From positions 62,001 through 126,000 of the forward strand of contig NZ_JAGEVF010000011.1 in assembly GCF_017581965.1 (NCBI RefSeq): 64,000 nt of DNA, read 5' to 3'. The notes below the pieces were generated by a model. That model made no database searches, was not told the origin of the DNA, and was given only the letters and a program-made list of their open reading frames with translations. This DNA is from Winogradskyella pelagia. GTDB lineage: Bacteria > Bacteroidota > Bacteroidia > Flavobacteriales > Flavobacteriaceae. Below, piece after piece: positions 1-8,872 of the stretch; the first letter of the stretch is position 1, and the number at the start of each line of letters is the position of its first letter. Position numbers and translations under genes: made by a program.

Positions 1-42
1 CACAAATAAATCCCTAATTAGATACAAATCTTCCATTATATG

Positions 43-75
43 AAAAGCACTGTAAAATAAACAGTGCTTTTTTAA
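43..75 (+). terminator. Intrinsic terminator of a gene left of the window
   Basis: An 11-bp stem (AAAAGCACTGT / ACAGTGCTTTT) encloses a 7-base A/T loop and is followed by a T-run on the + strand. It probably ends a + strand gene whose body lies before base 1. The minus-strand T-run is weaker, but it could also serve the convergent DUF1801 gene. Confidence 0.65.
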
Positions 76-101
76 TCCTACTTCGGCAAGACCTCAAATC
101 A

Positions 102-488
102 TCACGTATTAGTTGCCTTAGACCGTCCAATCATTTTAAAGGGATTAGTATCAATTTTTAACTGTTGTTCAATAACATAAATAACCACTTCATCTTGTAT
201 ATCATCTACCGTTTTATATCGTAATGAAGTAACAGCTTTTCTATTGGCTGTAACAAAGTGTTCTCGATATTTCAATAATTTTTCACCGTGCCAAAACGCT
301 AAATCTACATAATCCCTGGAGTGGTTTAAATAGCACAAAGGCATACCGTTGTAATAATAAAACGGAATGCGCCATTTAAACAAAAGTTCAGCTTCGGGTA
401 CAATGGCTTCAATAACTGATTGCAATTGTAAAAGGATCGCTTTGTAGGGTTCTTCGGTATTTAAAATATAAGCTTCTGCTGGTTTCAT
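102..488 (-). CDS. DUF1801 (YdhG-like) domain protein
   Basis: This 128-residue soluble protein starts MKPAEAYILN and carries the DUF1801 pattern of a short alpha/beta domain: a FKWRIPFYYYNG-type core around residues 38-48, then a YVDLAFWHGEKL strand-turn. It has no signal peptide and no membrane segment. Family members are small cytosolic proteins of unknown biochemical role, so I assign no function. It stands alone on the minus strand, about 30 bases from the terminator of the neighbouring protease gene. The family assignment comes from recognised motifs and the length is normal. Confidence 0.75.
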   Translation of the reverse strand: MKPAEAYILNTEEPYKAILLQLQSVIEAIVPEAELLFKWRIPFYYYNGMPLCYLNHSRDYVDLAFWHGEKLLKYREHFVTANRKAVTSLRYKTVDDIQDEVVIYVIEQQLKIDTNPFKMIGRSKATNT

Positions 489-515
489 AAACTAAATATA
501 ATGAATGATCACACA

Positions 516-556
516 ACAAAAAAAGCCTTGACAACTTCAATAGTCATCAAGGCTTT
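516..556 (-). terminator. Terminator of the S8 protease gene
   Basis: The inverted repeat AAAGCCTTGA (522-531) / TCAAGGCTTT (547-556) is followed on the minus strand by a run of seven T. It lies directly downstream of the protease stop codon, so it is the likely transcription end of that gene. Confidence 0.75.
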
Positions 557-577
557 CATATGAATTATAAGCAATAA

Positions 578-3500
578 CTATTTCACCACTAGCTTTTTAA
601 AGGCATTACCGCTGTCAGTTTTAACACCGACCAAGTACATCCCAGAAACCAAATTAGACGAATTAACATTAAGCTCTTGATTATTAGAATTGGCCTTTAT
701 CACAGCAACTTCTTTACCAAATAAATCATAAATGGTAACAGTTTCGATAAATTGATTATTTACTTTAACTGTAAAATTGTTATCCGCTGGGTTCGGATAC
801 AGCACCAATCCTGTATTAAACTGATTATCGTTAATTGAAAGCGTTCCGGCAACATTGATGTTATCTATAATAGTAGAATTACCGTAGCCATTAATATTAA
901 CAAACTTAAATACAGCCTCTCCACTACCCTCAAATGCCGATAAATCTATTGATTCTGTCCTCCAATCTGACGCAGATGAAGGTCCCCATAACGAGCCTAC
1001 GTAATTATCAACTGTAGAGAGCTCAAGATCATCCTTTTCATAAATAGGTATAAATGTTACGCCACAATCTGTAGAGATTTCTACTCTCAACCCATCATTT
1101 AAACTTGCGGAATATTGTGCTTTAGCCAAATCGAAATTTAAAACCAAATCTGTACCTCCTAAATCGTACACCACAGTTTCTAAAATATCCAATCCACCTT
1201 GATTATTATAATTGTAATTATTAATATAGGCAGCAGTTGTTGCTTGCCCATCTGCACCTAAACCTGTGGCTGCTTCCCAAGTTATACCATTATCTACATT
1301 CTCTATTTTCCATCCTGGAGGTGGTACTCCATTTGTATCAAAATCTTCTATTAAATTTAGAGCAACAGGATTTAATTGCAAGCTAAACGCCTCCTCTAAA
1401 TCATCATTGGCAAGAAACTCATCTCCCGGTAAGGTTGTCCATACTTTTAGAACGTGATCTCCATCTGTGGTTAATTCCAAAGGTGTTGTAAACTCATAAA
1501 TCGCTTGCGCTCCAGACGTAAGTGTCTCTGTAAAATTTTCTTGAACTATCGGTTCGGAATCTAATTGATAAGAAATTAAAAACCCTTGGGTCTGATCATT
1601 CTGACCTGAGTTTCTCACGTTCGCAGATACAACAATAGATGTATCATCAGAACAAACTAATTGTAAGTTGTCTAAATCATTATTAAGTGATTCTACCAAC
1701 ACGTCATTATTAAGTACACAATTCAATAATCCACCAGATTGGTTAATGGCAATACTACGCCTAGATTCCCACCCATTAGCTCCTTTGGCAACAACCGCTA
1801 CCCAAAACTCTTGATTAGGGTCTGTAATAGAAATTGCAGCAGAATTGGTATTTGACGTACCGGCTACTTCCATAAATTTTTCTCCCAACAAATACACATC
1901 GTAGGACGTGGCTCCACTTATAGCATTCCAATTAACTGTCATCTCGTCCGGACAAATTTGATCTACATTAACTCCAGTTACGATAGGACTAATGGAAAAT
2001 GGATTATCAGAAGTATAAGAATCCGAACCATTAGATACCCTTATTAGGCACTCTCCAGAGGCTACACTAGGTGTAAACCAATTAATGTTAGTGACATCAC
2101 CTGACACTGACCCTATGGTAGTCCAATTGGCTCCATTATCAATTGAATATTCAACAGTTGTATTGCCGACACCCGAATTTAGTAGGTCCCAATGAATAAC
2201 CTCTACATTTCCCGCTTCAAATTTCTCACCTCCACTTGGGTAAGTTACAACTAGGTTTTCAGTTAGAACTTCATACACAACATAATAGTGCTGCACACCT
2301 GCTGGTATATTAAAACCTGAGATTTCGATATTGTAATTCCCTGCTTGAGGATCATTGATTAAAACTTGTTCCATATTGTTTAAGCGATCTTCACCAAAAG
2401 AAGCTGGGAAATCCAATAAAAAGGAACTTGGCGTAGTATTCAGTACCCATGGTAATCTTTGGTTACTTGAGGGATCTGTAACTTTTAAATCTAAATCATT
2501 TACAAGCGCCGTTGAAGCTCCTGGAGCAGCTGCGGGATCATTCCAATACAGCATAAACCTCACCTGTTTAGTATCGGCAGGAATAGTAATAGAATGATTA
2601 TTAGTATTCCCTTGAGAAATATTATCATCTAAATATCTGTTGTCTTCTAGTAATTTTACAGCTCTTAGACCATTAACAAGGCCCCATCCAAATTTAAAAT
2701 CAGGACCAACATTACCATAGTCATTCGCTGTGTTTAAAAGCGCTGCTTTAATTAATGCAGATTCTGGCATAGCTCCACCATTTAACTCCATGTAAGCTTG
2801 ATACAATTGAGCCGAAACACCTGCAATACCTGGTGCCGCTCCAGACGTACCACCAAAACTTAAGTAGCCATTATTCTCATCCGTAGATAATTGTCCTTGT
2901 CCATGCGCTGTAATATCAGGTTTAATTCTACCGTCGTATGCTGGACCTCGACTACTAGAACTCACAAGTCCTCCATTAGCAAAAACATTGGCTGTAGCAA
3001 TAACGTTTTTACCTTGCTTATGACCTCCTGTGATATTTCCCCATTGGCCTCCTGCTCCATAACCGCAATCATTACCATTTGAATTTCCGGCAGAAAACAC
3101 ATGTAGTAATGATACATTAGTATTGGTCTGTGCGTCGACAGTTTGCGCTACAGTAGTATACCCTGCATTACAGCCATTGCCATAAGATGAATTTGTAATT
3201 TGAGCAGCACCACTATCTATGAAACCTATCGTGGCAGTATCTAAAAATGACGATGCGTAGTTTGTAACATAGACCTCTGCTCCGGCAGCCATTCCTCTTT
3301 TAGTAGGATCTAAATTCCCTGCTCCTGCTAAAATTCCTGCAACACCATCGCCATGAGTATTACCACTTCCGGCGGCTTGACTATTATTAATTCTACCTTG
3401 AAAATCAATATGTGGGCCCACAACCCCATCATCTCTTACAATAACTCCAACACCTTCACCTGTATAATTTCTGCCTGACAGTGTTTGGGTATCTAAATTA

Positions 3501-4192
3501 CTAGATCGATGCAAAGAACGACCTCCATCGTCTTCCTTTACGTCTGGTGCTGGTATTAATTCTATCCATTTTATAAAAGGAATCTCCGCAAGTTGGTTAA
3601 TATTAGCTTTAGCAACTGAGACTTGCATTATATTACTTGTCTTATAATTCTCGATAATAGAAAGGCCTGGAACCCTGCTTATTTCTGCGATAACCACGTT
3701 TGCATCTACCTTATCATGATATTGCACATTGACTAGGACTTTATCATTATCTATTGCCCAATCTCCAATGAGGTCTTCCTTAATTTCCGATACTTGCTTT
3801 AAACTGGTTGATACCGGAATAATGGATTTTACACCAGACACCTTAAGATAATCAATGCTAGTAGAGGCAGGAAAATAAAATAGGTATGCCCTATGAGGAA
3901 TGTATTCTATTAGCTCTAATCCTTTTGTTTTAAAATCATTCTGAATAGCTAGCGTTGGTGTTTCATCGAACTGCAGCCAACCATAGTAGCCATCATTAAA
4001 AAATGCTGTCTGAGGCATCTGATTCCATTGAAACGTTTCAATGTTATTAGGCATGGTTATTAATTCACCCTGAAATACAATTTGATTATCATTTTGAGCC
4101 GTAAGGCTAAAAACTGAGAATAAGAGAATCGTAAATAGGATGAAAAATCTAAATCTGATTTTGGAAAAAATCTGGCGTAATGTTGTAATCAT
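578..4192 (-). CDS. Secreted subtilisin-like (S8) serine protease with type IX secretion C-terminal domain
   Basis: A 1204-residue extracellular protease. I place the start at the ATG reading MITTLRQIFS, because it puts a basic stretch and hydrophobic helix ending FSLTAQ directly at the N-terminus. A start 51 bases upstream would add 17 residues before the signal peptide. The S8 triad is visible: Asp at about 254 in VRDDG, His280 in NTHGDGVAG, Ser450 in GGTSGAAPG. Beta-rich Ig/fibronectin-like segments follow in the middle third. The last 80 residues (LYPNPADNNF ... MYLVGVKTDSGNAFKKLVVK) form a type A sorting domain, so the protein is expected to cross the outer membrane by the type IX system. 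The substrate is unknown. It is monocistronic with its own terminator. Confidence 0.92.
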   Translation of the reverse strand: MITTLRQIFSKIRFRFFILFTILLFSVFSLTAQNDNQIVFQGELITMPNNIETFQWNQMPQTAFFNDGYYGWLQFDETPTLAIQNDFKTKGLELIEYIPHRAYLFYFPASTSIDYLKVSGVKSIIPVSTSLKQVSEIKEDLIGDWAIDNDKVLVNVQYHDKVDANVVIAEISRVPGLSIIENYKTSNIMQVSVAKANINQLAEIPFIKWIELIPAPDVKEDDGGRSLHRSSNLDTQTLSGRNYTGEGVGVIVRDDGVVGPHIDFQGRINNSQAAGSGNTHGDGVAGILAGAGNLDPTKRGMAAGAEVYVTNYASSFLDTATIGFIDSGAAQITNSSYGNGCNAGYTTVAQTVDAQTNTNVSLLHVFSAGNSNGNDCGYGAGGQWGNITGGHKQGKNVIATANVFANGGLVSSSSRGPAYDGRIKPDITAHGQGQLSTDENNGYLSFGGTSGAAPGIAGVSAQLYQAYMELNGGAMPESALIKAALLNTANDYGNVGPDFKFGWGLVNGLRAVKLLEDNRYLDDNISQGNTNNHSITIPADTKQVRFMLYWNDPAAAPGASTALVNDLDLKVTDPSSNQRLPWVLNTTPSSFLLDFPASFGEDRLNNMEQVLINDPQAGNYNIEISGFNIPAGVQHYYVVYEVLTENLVVTYPSGGEKFEAGNVEVIHWDLLNSGVGNTTVEYSIDNGANWTTIGSVSGDVTNINWFTPSVASGECLIRVSNGSDSYTSDNPFSISPIVTGVNVDQICPDEMTVNWNAISGATSYDVYLLGEKFMEVAGTSNTNSAAISITDPNQEFWVAVVAKGANGWESRRSIAINQSGGLLNCVLNNDVLVESLNNDLDNLQLVCSDDTSIVVSANVRNSGQNDQTQGFLISYQLDSEPIVQENFTETLTSGAQAIYEFTTPLELTTDGDHVLKVWTTLPGDEFLANDDLEEAFSLQLNPVALNLIEDFDTNGVPPPGWKIENVDNGITWEAATGLGADGQATTAAYINNYNYNNQGGLDILETVVYDLGGTDLVLNFDLAKAQYSASLNDGLRVEISTDCGVTFIPIYEKDDLELSTVDNYVGSLWGPSSASDWRTESIDLSAFEGSGEAVFKFVNINGYGNSTIIDNINVAGTLSINDNQFNTGLVLYPNPADNNFTVKVNNQFIETVTIYDLFGKEVAVIKANSNNQELNVNSSNLVSGMYLVGVKTDSGNAFKKLVVK

Positions 4193-4395
4193 GTGTCTTG
4201 ATGTATTGAAATGAAGCTCAAGGTAATGGATTATTACAAACATCGCAAAGTCTAGTGTTAAATTGTAGTATAATTCCTAAAAAAATAACTCGCGGTTTAA
4301 GAATTAAAAAAATCCTTTAAACAAAATCAATCAAATTTTATAAAAATCGGATACTCGACATAATAGAATCAAGAACTATCTTAATTCATTAAAAC

Positions 4396-4749
4396 CTAGA
4401 ATAAGGATAAAATACCCAAGACCAACAAAGCAATTCCAATAACGGCTTTAAATGGCATTAGTTTTTCAGAGATTGTACGCAAGGTATCCTCTAATGCTGG
4501 TACCTTCCCAAAAACATGAGTTAGTAATAATAAACCTCCTAAAATTCTAATAAGCGTAAAAATAAGGTTGACCCTAAATGTGACTAACGCCAGCACTATC
4601 AGAGCCACACCAATAAGCGTTTGAAACGGAGAAAGCTTATTTGCAATCTTATTGAAGACGTTTGTATCGCCATCCCATTTGTCTAGAGTAGATAATCCCA
4701 AGAGAATTCCTCCCGATATTGAGGCTATAGTAATTAAGAGTCCTATCAT
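4396..4749 (-). CDS. Small multi-pass membrane protein, function unknown
   Basis: This 117-residue protein is almost wholly hydrophobic, with about four predicted membrane segments (residues 1-18, 40-60, 62-80 and 96-117). Two halves resemble each other: 'NKLSPFQTLIGVALIVLALVTF' and 'EKLMPFKAVIGIALLVLGILSLF' both read (N/E)KLxPFxxxIGxALxVLxxxxxF. An internal duplication of a two-helix unit is therefore likely. I do not recognise the family. It is divergent from the membrane protein starting at 4847 across about 100 bases that probably hold both promoters. Confidence 0.6.
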   Translation of the reverse strand: MIGLLITIASISGGILLGLSTLDKWDGDTNVFNKIANKLSPFQTLIGVALIVLALVTFRVNLIFTLIRILGGLLLLTHVFGKVPALEDTLRTISEKLMPFKAVIGIALLVLGILSLF

Positions 4750-4846
4750 AATACTTTGATTGTGATTTAAAGTTACTAAAACACCTCTAATTTTAGCGCC
4801 AATTCAAAAATATTTATTTACTTTGTATTTCAAAGTACTTTTAATC

Positions 4847-5461
4847 ATGGATAATGATAATTATTTAAAGGATATAAGCGAAATTAAATCACTTATGCAC
4901 AAGTCCTCTCGGTTTATCTCATTGAGTGGTCTATCTGGCATATTGGCGGGAATTTATGCCTTAACTGGTTCGGCACTGGCATACTGGCTTGTGACTACCG
5001 ATAACAACAACACCATTAATGTTAATGAAAACATTTTTAGTTTTATCTTAATAATTCTTGCAAGCATAGCCTTTCTAAGTATTATAACTGCTATTTTATT
5101 ATCCATAAAGAAAGCCAAAAAAAATGGTGAAGCAATTTGGGACAGCACGTCAAAGCGATTGGTCTTAAATTTTCTGACACCACTATTAACAGGAGGACTT
5201 TACATTATCATTGTATTAAACACGCAACCTTACGGCCAGACGGCAGCCTTAATGCTCATTTTCTACGGACTAGCACTCATCAGTGCTTCAAAACACAGTA
5301 TTGGCGATATAAAATATTTAGGCTTTCTCGAAATTACGATTGGTATTTTCTGTGCACAAATGCCAGATTACGGCTTCTGGCTATGGGTACTAGGTTTTGG
5401 AATACTGCATATTATCTACGGCATTTGGATGTATTTTAAATATGATTTAAAAACACAATAA
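4847..5461 (+). CDS. Multi-pass inner-membrane protein, first gene of a membrane/regulator operon
   Basis: A 204-residue protein from the ATG reading MDNDNYLKDI. An upstream in-frame ATG at 4823 would add an unlikely MYFKVLLI extension that overlaps the presumed promoter. A soluble N-terminus of about 25 residues is followed by six hydrophobic segments. No catalytic motif is visible and I know no functional name. The next gene begins two bases after its stop, so this is the head of a tight operon with a small membrane protein and a winged-helix regulator, which suggests envelope sensing or stress response (inference). Confidence 0.7.
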   Translation: MDNDNYLKDISEIKSLMHKSSRFISLSGLSGILAGIYALTGSALAYWLVTTDNNNTINVNENIFSFILIILASIAFLSIITAILLSIKKAKKNGEAIWDSTSKRLVLNFLTPLLTGGLYIIIVLNTQPYGQTAALMLIFYGLALISASKHSIGDIKYLGFLEITIGIFCAQMPDYGFWLWVLGFGILHIIYGIWMYFKYDLKTQ

Positions 5462-5463
5462 TT

Positions 5464-5751
5464 ATGACGATTACTAAAAAACATTTGGTCTACGCTGCTA
5501 TTATAATATTTATTCTTGCGATTCCCCTAATTGCAATGCAATTCACTAATGAAGTGCATTGGCAAATCAATGATTTCGTTGTTGCTGCATTTCTGTTAAT
5601 CACCACAGTTTTGGTGGTAGAATTTATAACACGCATTGTTAATCACAAAAAACTAAAAATACTACTATTGGCATTAGTGGTTTTGGGACTCATTTTATTT
5701 TGGGCAGAATTAGCAGTTGGTATTTTTAATTCACCAATGGCAGGAAGTTAG
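5464..5751 (+). CDS. Small three-helix membrane protein
   Basis: A 95-residue protein with three hydrophobic helices (about residues 8-28, 38-56 and 64-86) and almost no soluble part. It sits 2 bases after the preceding membrane-protein gene and 5 bases before the winged-helix regulator, so the three are almost certainly cotranscribed. The family is not recognised and function is unknown. It could be an accessory subunit of the larger membrane protein upstream. Confidence 0.65.
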   Translation: MTITKKHLVYAAIIIFILAIPLIAMQFTNEVHWQINDFVVAAFLLITTVLVVEFITRIVNHKKLKILLLALVVLGLILFWAELAVGIFNSPMAGS

Positions 5752-5756
5752 ACTTA

Positions 5757-6056
5757 ATGAGTATTATCGGTAATATTAATAAACTTTTTGACCATCGCGT
5801 GCGACTAGGAATAATGTCTATTCTAATGGTAAGCGAACATGCAGATTTTAAGACTTTGAAAGAACTTCTTGGTACAACCGATGGTAATCTAGCCAGTCAT
5901 ACCAAAGCGCTTGAAAAAGCCCAATATATTTTAGTTGAAAAGCAGTTTATCGGACGAAAACCCAATACGCGCTACAGCGCCACTAAAGTGGGTAAAACGG
6001 AATTTAAAAAGCATATACAGGCAATTGAAAATTTAATTCATCAGAAAAAAACATAA
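5757..6056 (+). CDS. Winged-helix transcriptional regulator (PF13601-like)
   Basis: A 99-residue stand-alone winged-helix protein. The pattern 'LFDHRVRLGIMSIL' followed by 'LKELLGTTDGNLASHTKALEKAQYI' is the helix-turn-helix of the PF13601 (ArsR/MarR-like) group, and FIGRKPNTRYSAT forms the wing. No ligand domain is attached. As the third gene of an operon with two membrane proteins, it may repress its own operon (inference). The MpaB-like gene follows after 20 bases and may be read from the same transcript. Confidence 0.85.
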   Translation: MSIIGNINKLFDHRVRLGIMSILMVSEHADFKTLKELLGTTDGNLASHTKALEKAQYILVEKQFIGRKPNTRYSATKVGKTEFKKHIQAIENLIHQKKT

Positions 6057-6076
6057 GCTGTACTAAAAATCAATTA

Positions 6077-6841
6077 ATGGAACCTTTTGTTCATCATAAT
6101 TCTATTGTTAGAAAAATATGGGGAAATAGCGATACTATTCTTGTCGTTTTTGCCGGAGCCGCAGCAGAGTTCGCTCTCAACAAAGCGGTAGATTGGTTAT
6201 ACTTTACAGGCAAACTACCGAAAGACCCTTTAGGCCGTTTGTTTTCTACAGTTAATTATGCCAAGGCTATAGTTTTTGCGGACAAGGCTGAAGCCGTAAA
6301 TGCTATTGACACCATTACGGCTATACACAAAAATGTAGAAAACAAAAGGGGCAGCACTATTCCTGATTGGGCTTACAAGGACGTTCTCTATATGCTAATA
6401 GATTATTCGATTAGAGCTTATGAGCTTCTCGAAGAACCCTTAAAAAACCGTGATAAAGAAGAGGTGCTTAGTATTTTTAGAGATGTTGGACTAAGAATGG
6501 GACTAGAAGATTTACCAAAAGATTATTGTGCCTTTGAGAAGGCCAGAGAACAGCATTTAAAAGATAATCTTCTAAATAGCAACTTTACAAAAGATTTATA
6601 TCAGCAATATAATAAGCATCTGGGGCGCATGAGATACTTACTTTTGATAGAAACGCAGCGTCTTGTTCTTCCTAAAGCCATAAAACCTCTTTTATGGAAA
6701 CGGCACTATTCATTTATTTCACCAGCTATTTACCTTTACAAGGGTCTTAGGACAATTAAACTAGATGGCCTTTTAAAAGCTATTATCCTGCCAAAGGCCT
6801 ACAAAGCGGATATTGAGCGGTTGAATTACTCAAAATATTAA
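6077..6841 (+). CDS. MpaB/latex-clearing-type oxygenase family protein (DUF2236)
   Basis: A 254-residue protein of the DUF2236 family, which includes rubber oxygenase Lcp and fungal MpaB. These are b-type haem enzymes that cleave C=C bonds. Visible family features are an early GGxxA-like 'FAGAAAEFAL', 'GRLFSTVNYAKAIVFAD', then 'AIHKNVENKRG ... PDWAYKDVLYMLID', where the His is a candidate haem-region residue. The length fits the short bacterial subgroup. No signal peptide is present, so the enzyme is probably cytosolic. The substrate is unknown. The 20-base spacing behind the regulator gene suggests cotranscription. Confidence 0.7.
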   Translation: MEPFVHHNSIVRKIWGNSDTILVVFAGAAAEFALNKAVDWLYFTGKLPKDPLGRLFSTVNYAKAIVFADKAEAVNAIDTITAIHKNVENKRGSTIPDWAYKDVLYMLIDYSIRAYELLEEPLKNRDKEEVLSIFRDVGLRMGLEDLPKDYCAFEKAREQHLKDNLLNSNFTKDLYQQYNKHLGRMRYLLLIETQRLVLPKAIKPLLWKRHYSFISPAIYLYKGLRTIKLDGLLKAIILPKAYKADIERLNYSKY

Positions 6842-6902
6842 TAAATTATTTTAAAAAGGTCAGTAGATTCTTATCTTTAGAATTCATTAAACCACATTTT
6901 AA

Positions 6903-8792
6903 ATGAAGAATTATTTTATCCTTTTAGTATTTGCTGTTATGTTTTTCTCCTGTGAGAACGAAAAAAAACAGCCTCAACCTAAGACTATTGGAGATTTCAC
7001 TTTTGCTTCTAATGAAATTATAGCTGGAGAACCATTCAGTATCAGCTACAATGGTGAAGAGGGCATAGAAAGTGGATTTTACCACCAAGTGGTGCACGAC
7101 AAAGCCTATCCTGTTGATGTGATGTTTGAAAACAACAAAGCTACCATCACCGTATCAGACAGCATTTCTGTTGCTTCCTTTTATTTTAATCTAAATAATA
7201 GCATTGAGAACAATAAGGGAAAAGGCTATGTATTTAATGTCATAGATGCCGAAGGAAAAGTTCAGGGAGATTCTGAAGCGGCGCACCAGTTCTATTTAAT
7301 AAATGATGGTGCCTTTTATGATCTTACAACAGGCGATGCCACGTTAGCTCTTAACGCTATTGAAACTACCCTTACGAAGTTCCCAGAACTAGAGGACAAA
7401 TGGATGGCTAACCATATTTATACATCACAACAAGTAAGCACCGAAAAAGCTGAGGCAGTCAAAGACATGTATATCAATAAGGTTGCAGCAAAACCTGAAT
7501 TAGACTTAAAAGATTACGAAATCTTATCTACGGTTTATGCAAGAATGCAGGATACCAAAAGATATGATAGCATAAATGCCATTATTAGTGAGAAATTTCC
7601 AGATAGTAAAATGGCACTTCAAAGCATTGTGTCTCCATATTTTGATCTTCAAACTTTAGAGGAAAAGGAAGTGTTTTTTAATAACTATAAAAACGCCATT
7701 TTACAATCAACCAATGCAGATTATATTGTAAGGGACTTAGCCGTGGAAAACTTCAATGCTAAAAACACTGAAGCCTACCAAAAGTACTTTGATATGATTC
7801 CAAGGGTAAGCACCAAAGCCGGTTTACTTAATTCCATTGCTTGGGCAAAAGCAGAAAAAGGCAAGGACCTTGACGACGCTGCCGAAATGTCTAGGTTGTC
7901 GCTAGATTTGGTAGAAACAGAACAAAATGAACTTAGTGAGCAACCAGAGTATTACAGTCCAAACCAATATAAGCAAAGTTTAGAACGCAGTTATAACATG
8001 TATGCTGACACCTATGCTCTTCTACTGTTTAAAAAAGGTAAGGTAACAGAGGCCATAGCATACCAAGAAAAAGCTGTCGGCGAAGGATATTCACCAGATA
8101 ATAACGAGCGATTAGTACAATACCTAGTCGCTGATGAACAATATGAAAAAGCAGTTAACCAATCTAAAAAATATATTACTGAAGGACGCGCTACCACTAC
8201 CTTAAAAGACCATTTCAAGAAGGCTTTTGCTAAAGTTAATCCAGAAGGTGATGTTGAAGCCGTTATCACTGAAATGGAAGAGGCTGCAAGAGTAAAACAG
8301 CTGGCAGAACTTAAAAAATCCATGCTCGATGAAAGAGCACCAGATTTTACGGCAAAAAATTTAGACGGTGAAGACGTAACCTTGTCTTCGTTAAAGGGAA
8401 AAACTGTTATCCTAGATTTTTGGGCTACTTGGTGCGGACCGTGTATTGCCTCATTCCCTGGCATGCAAAAAGCAGTGACTAAATATAAGGACGACGACAG
8501 CGTAGTATTTCTTTTTGTAGATACGTTTGAAAGTGGTGACAATCGCCTAACCGAAGTTCAGGACTTCATTGCTGAAAGTGCCTACGATTTTCATGTAGTT
8601 ATAGACCCTAAAGAAGAAAATGGTAGCGGCCACGAAATTGCTAAAAAGTACAATATCTCAGGTATTCCAACTAAAGTTGTTGTGGGACCAGATGGTAGTA
8701 TGAATTTTAAAGATGTAGGTTTCAGTGGCTCTAACGATAAGCTTTTAAATAAAATTGACGGTATGATACAGCTTCTTAAAGCCACACCATAA
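6903..8792 (+). CDS. TlpA-like thioredoxin-domain lipoprotein with helical N-terminal region
   Basis: A 629-residue lipoprotein: the signal peptide ends in the lipobox FFSC with Cys17. The first 120 residues are a beta-rich domain. Residues 130-470 are helical and TPR-like. Residues 475-629 are a TlpA/AhpC-type thioredoxin fold with the redox motif W-C-G-P-C at 510-514 and the cis-Pro loop SGIPTKVVV. Such proteins reduce or shuffle disulfides in the periplasm of Bacteroidota. Electron input could come from the DsbD encoded at 33.1-35.1 kb (inference). It is monocistronic and ends at a bidirectional terminator shared with the slipin gene. Confidence 0.88.
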   Translation: MKNYFILLVFAVMFFSCENEKKQPQPKTIGDFTFASNEIIAGEPFSISYNGEEGIESGFYHQVVHDKAYPVDVMFENNKATITVSDSISVASFYFNLNNSIENNKGKGYVFNVIDAEGKVQGDSEAAHQFYLINDGAFYDLTTGDATLALNAIETTLTKFPELEDKWMANHIYTSQQVSTEKAEAVKDMYINKVAAKPELDLKDYEILSTVYARMQDTKRYDSINAIISEKFPDSKMALQSIVSPYFDLQTLEEKEVFFNNYKNAILQSTNADYIVRDLAVENFNAKNTEAYQKYFDMIPRVSTKAGLLNSIAWAKAEKGKDLDDAAEMSRLSLDLVETEQNELSEQPEYYSPNQYKQSLERSYNMYADTYALLLFKKGKVTEAIAYQEKAVGEGYSPDNNERLVQYLVADEQYEKAVNQSKKYITEGRATTTLKDHFKKAFAKVNPEGDVEAVITEMEEAARVKQLAELKKSMLDERAPDFTAKNLDGEDVTLSSLKGKTVILDFWATWCGPCIASFPGMQKAVTKYKDDDSVVFLFVDTFESGDNRLTEVQDFIAESAYDFHVVIDPKEENGSGHEIAKKYNISGIPTKVVVGPDGSMNFKDVGFSGSNDKLLNKIDGMIQLLKATP

Positions 8793-8816
8793 GTAGTATT
8801 CACCTACGGAAAAACT

Positions 8817-8842
8817 AAAAAAAGGAAAGCTCAGCAGCGTTC
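8817..8842. terminator. Bidirectional terminator between convergent genes
   Basis: The stem AAAAAAGGAA / TTCCTTTTTT carries extra GC pairing inside the loop and has an A-run on one side and a T-run on the other. It serves the thioredoxin lipoprotein (+) and the slipin (-). Confidence 0.7.
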
Positions 8843-8872
8843 CTTTTTTTTATTCCCTTACTAGAAAATTTA

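Noticed and set aside
8012..8542. 176-codon minus-strand ORF inside the thioredoxin lipoprotein gene
   Set aside because: The + strand frame has clear domains including W-C-G-P-C. The opposite frame is its shadow.
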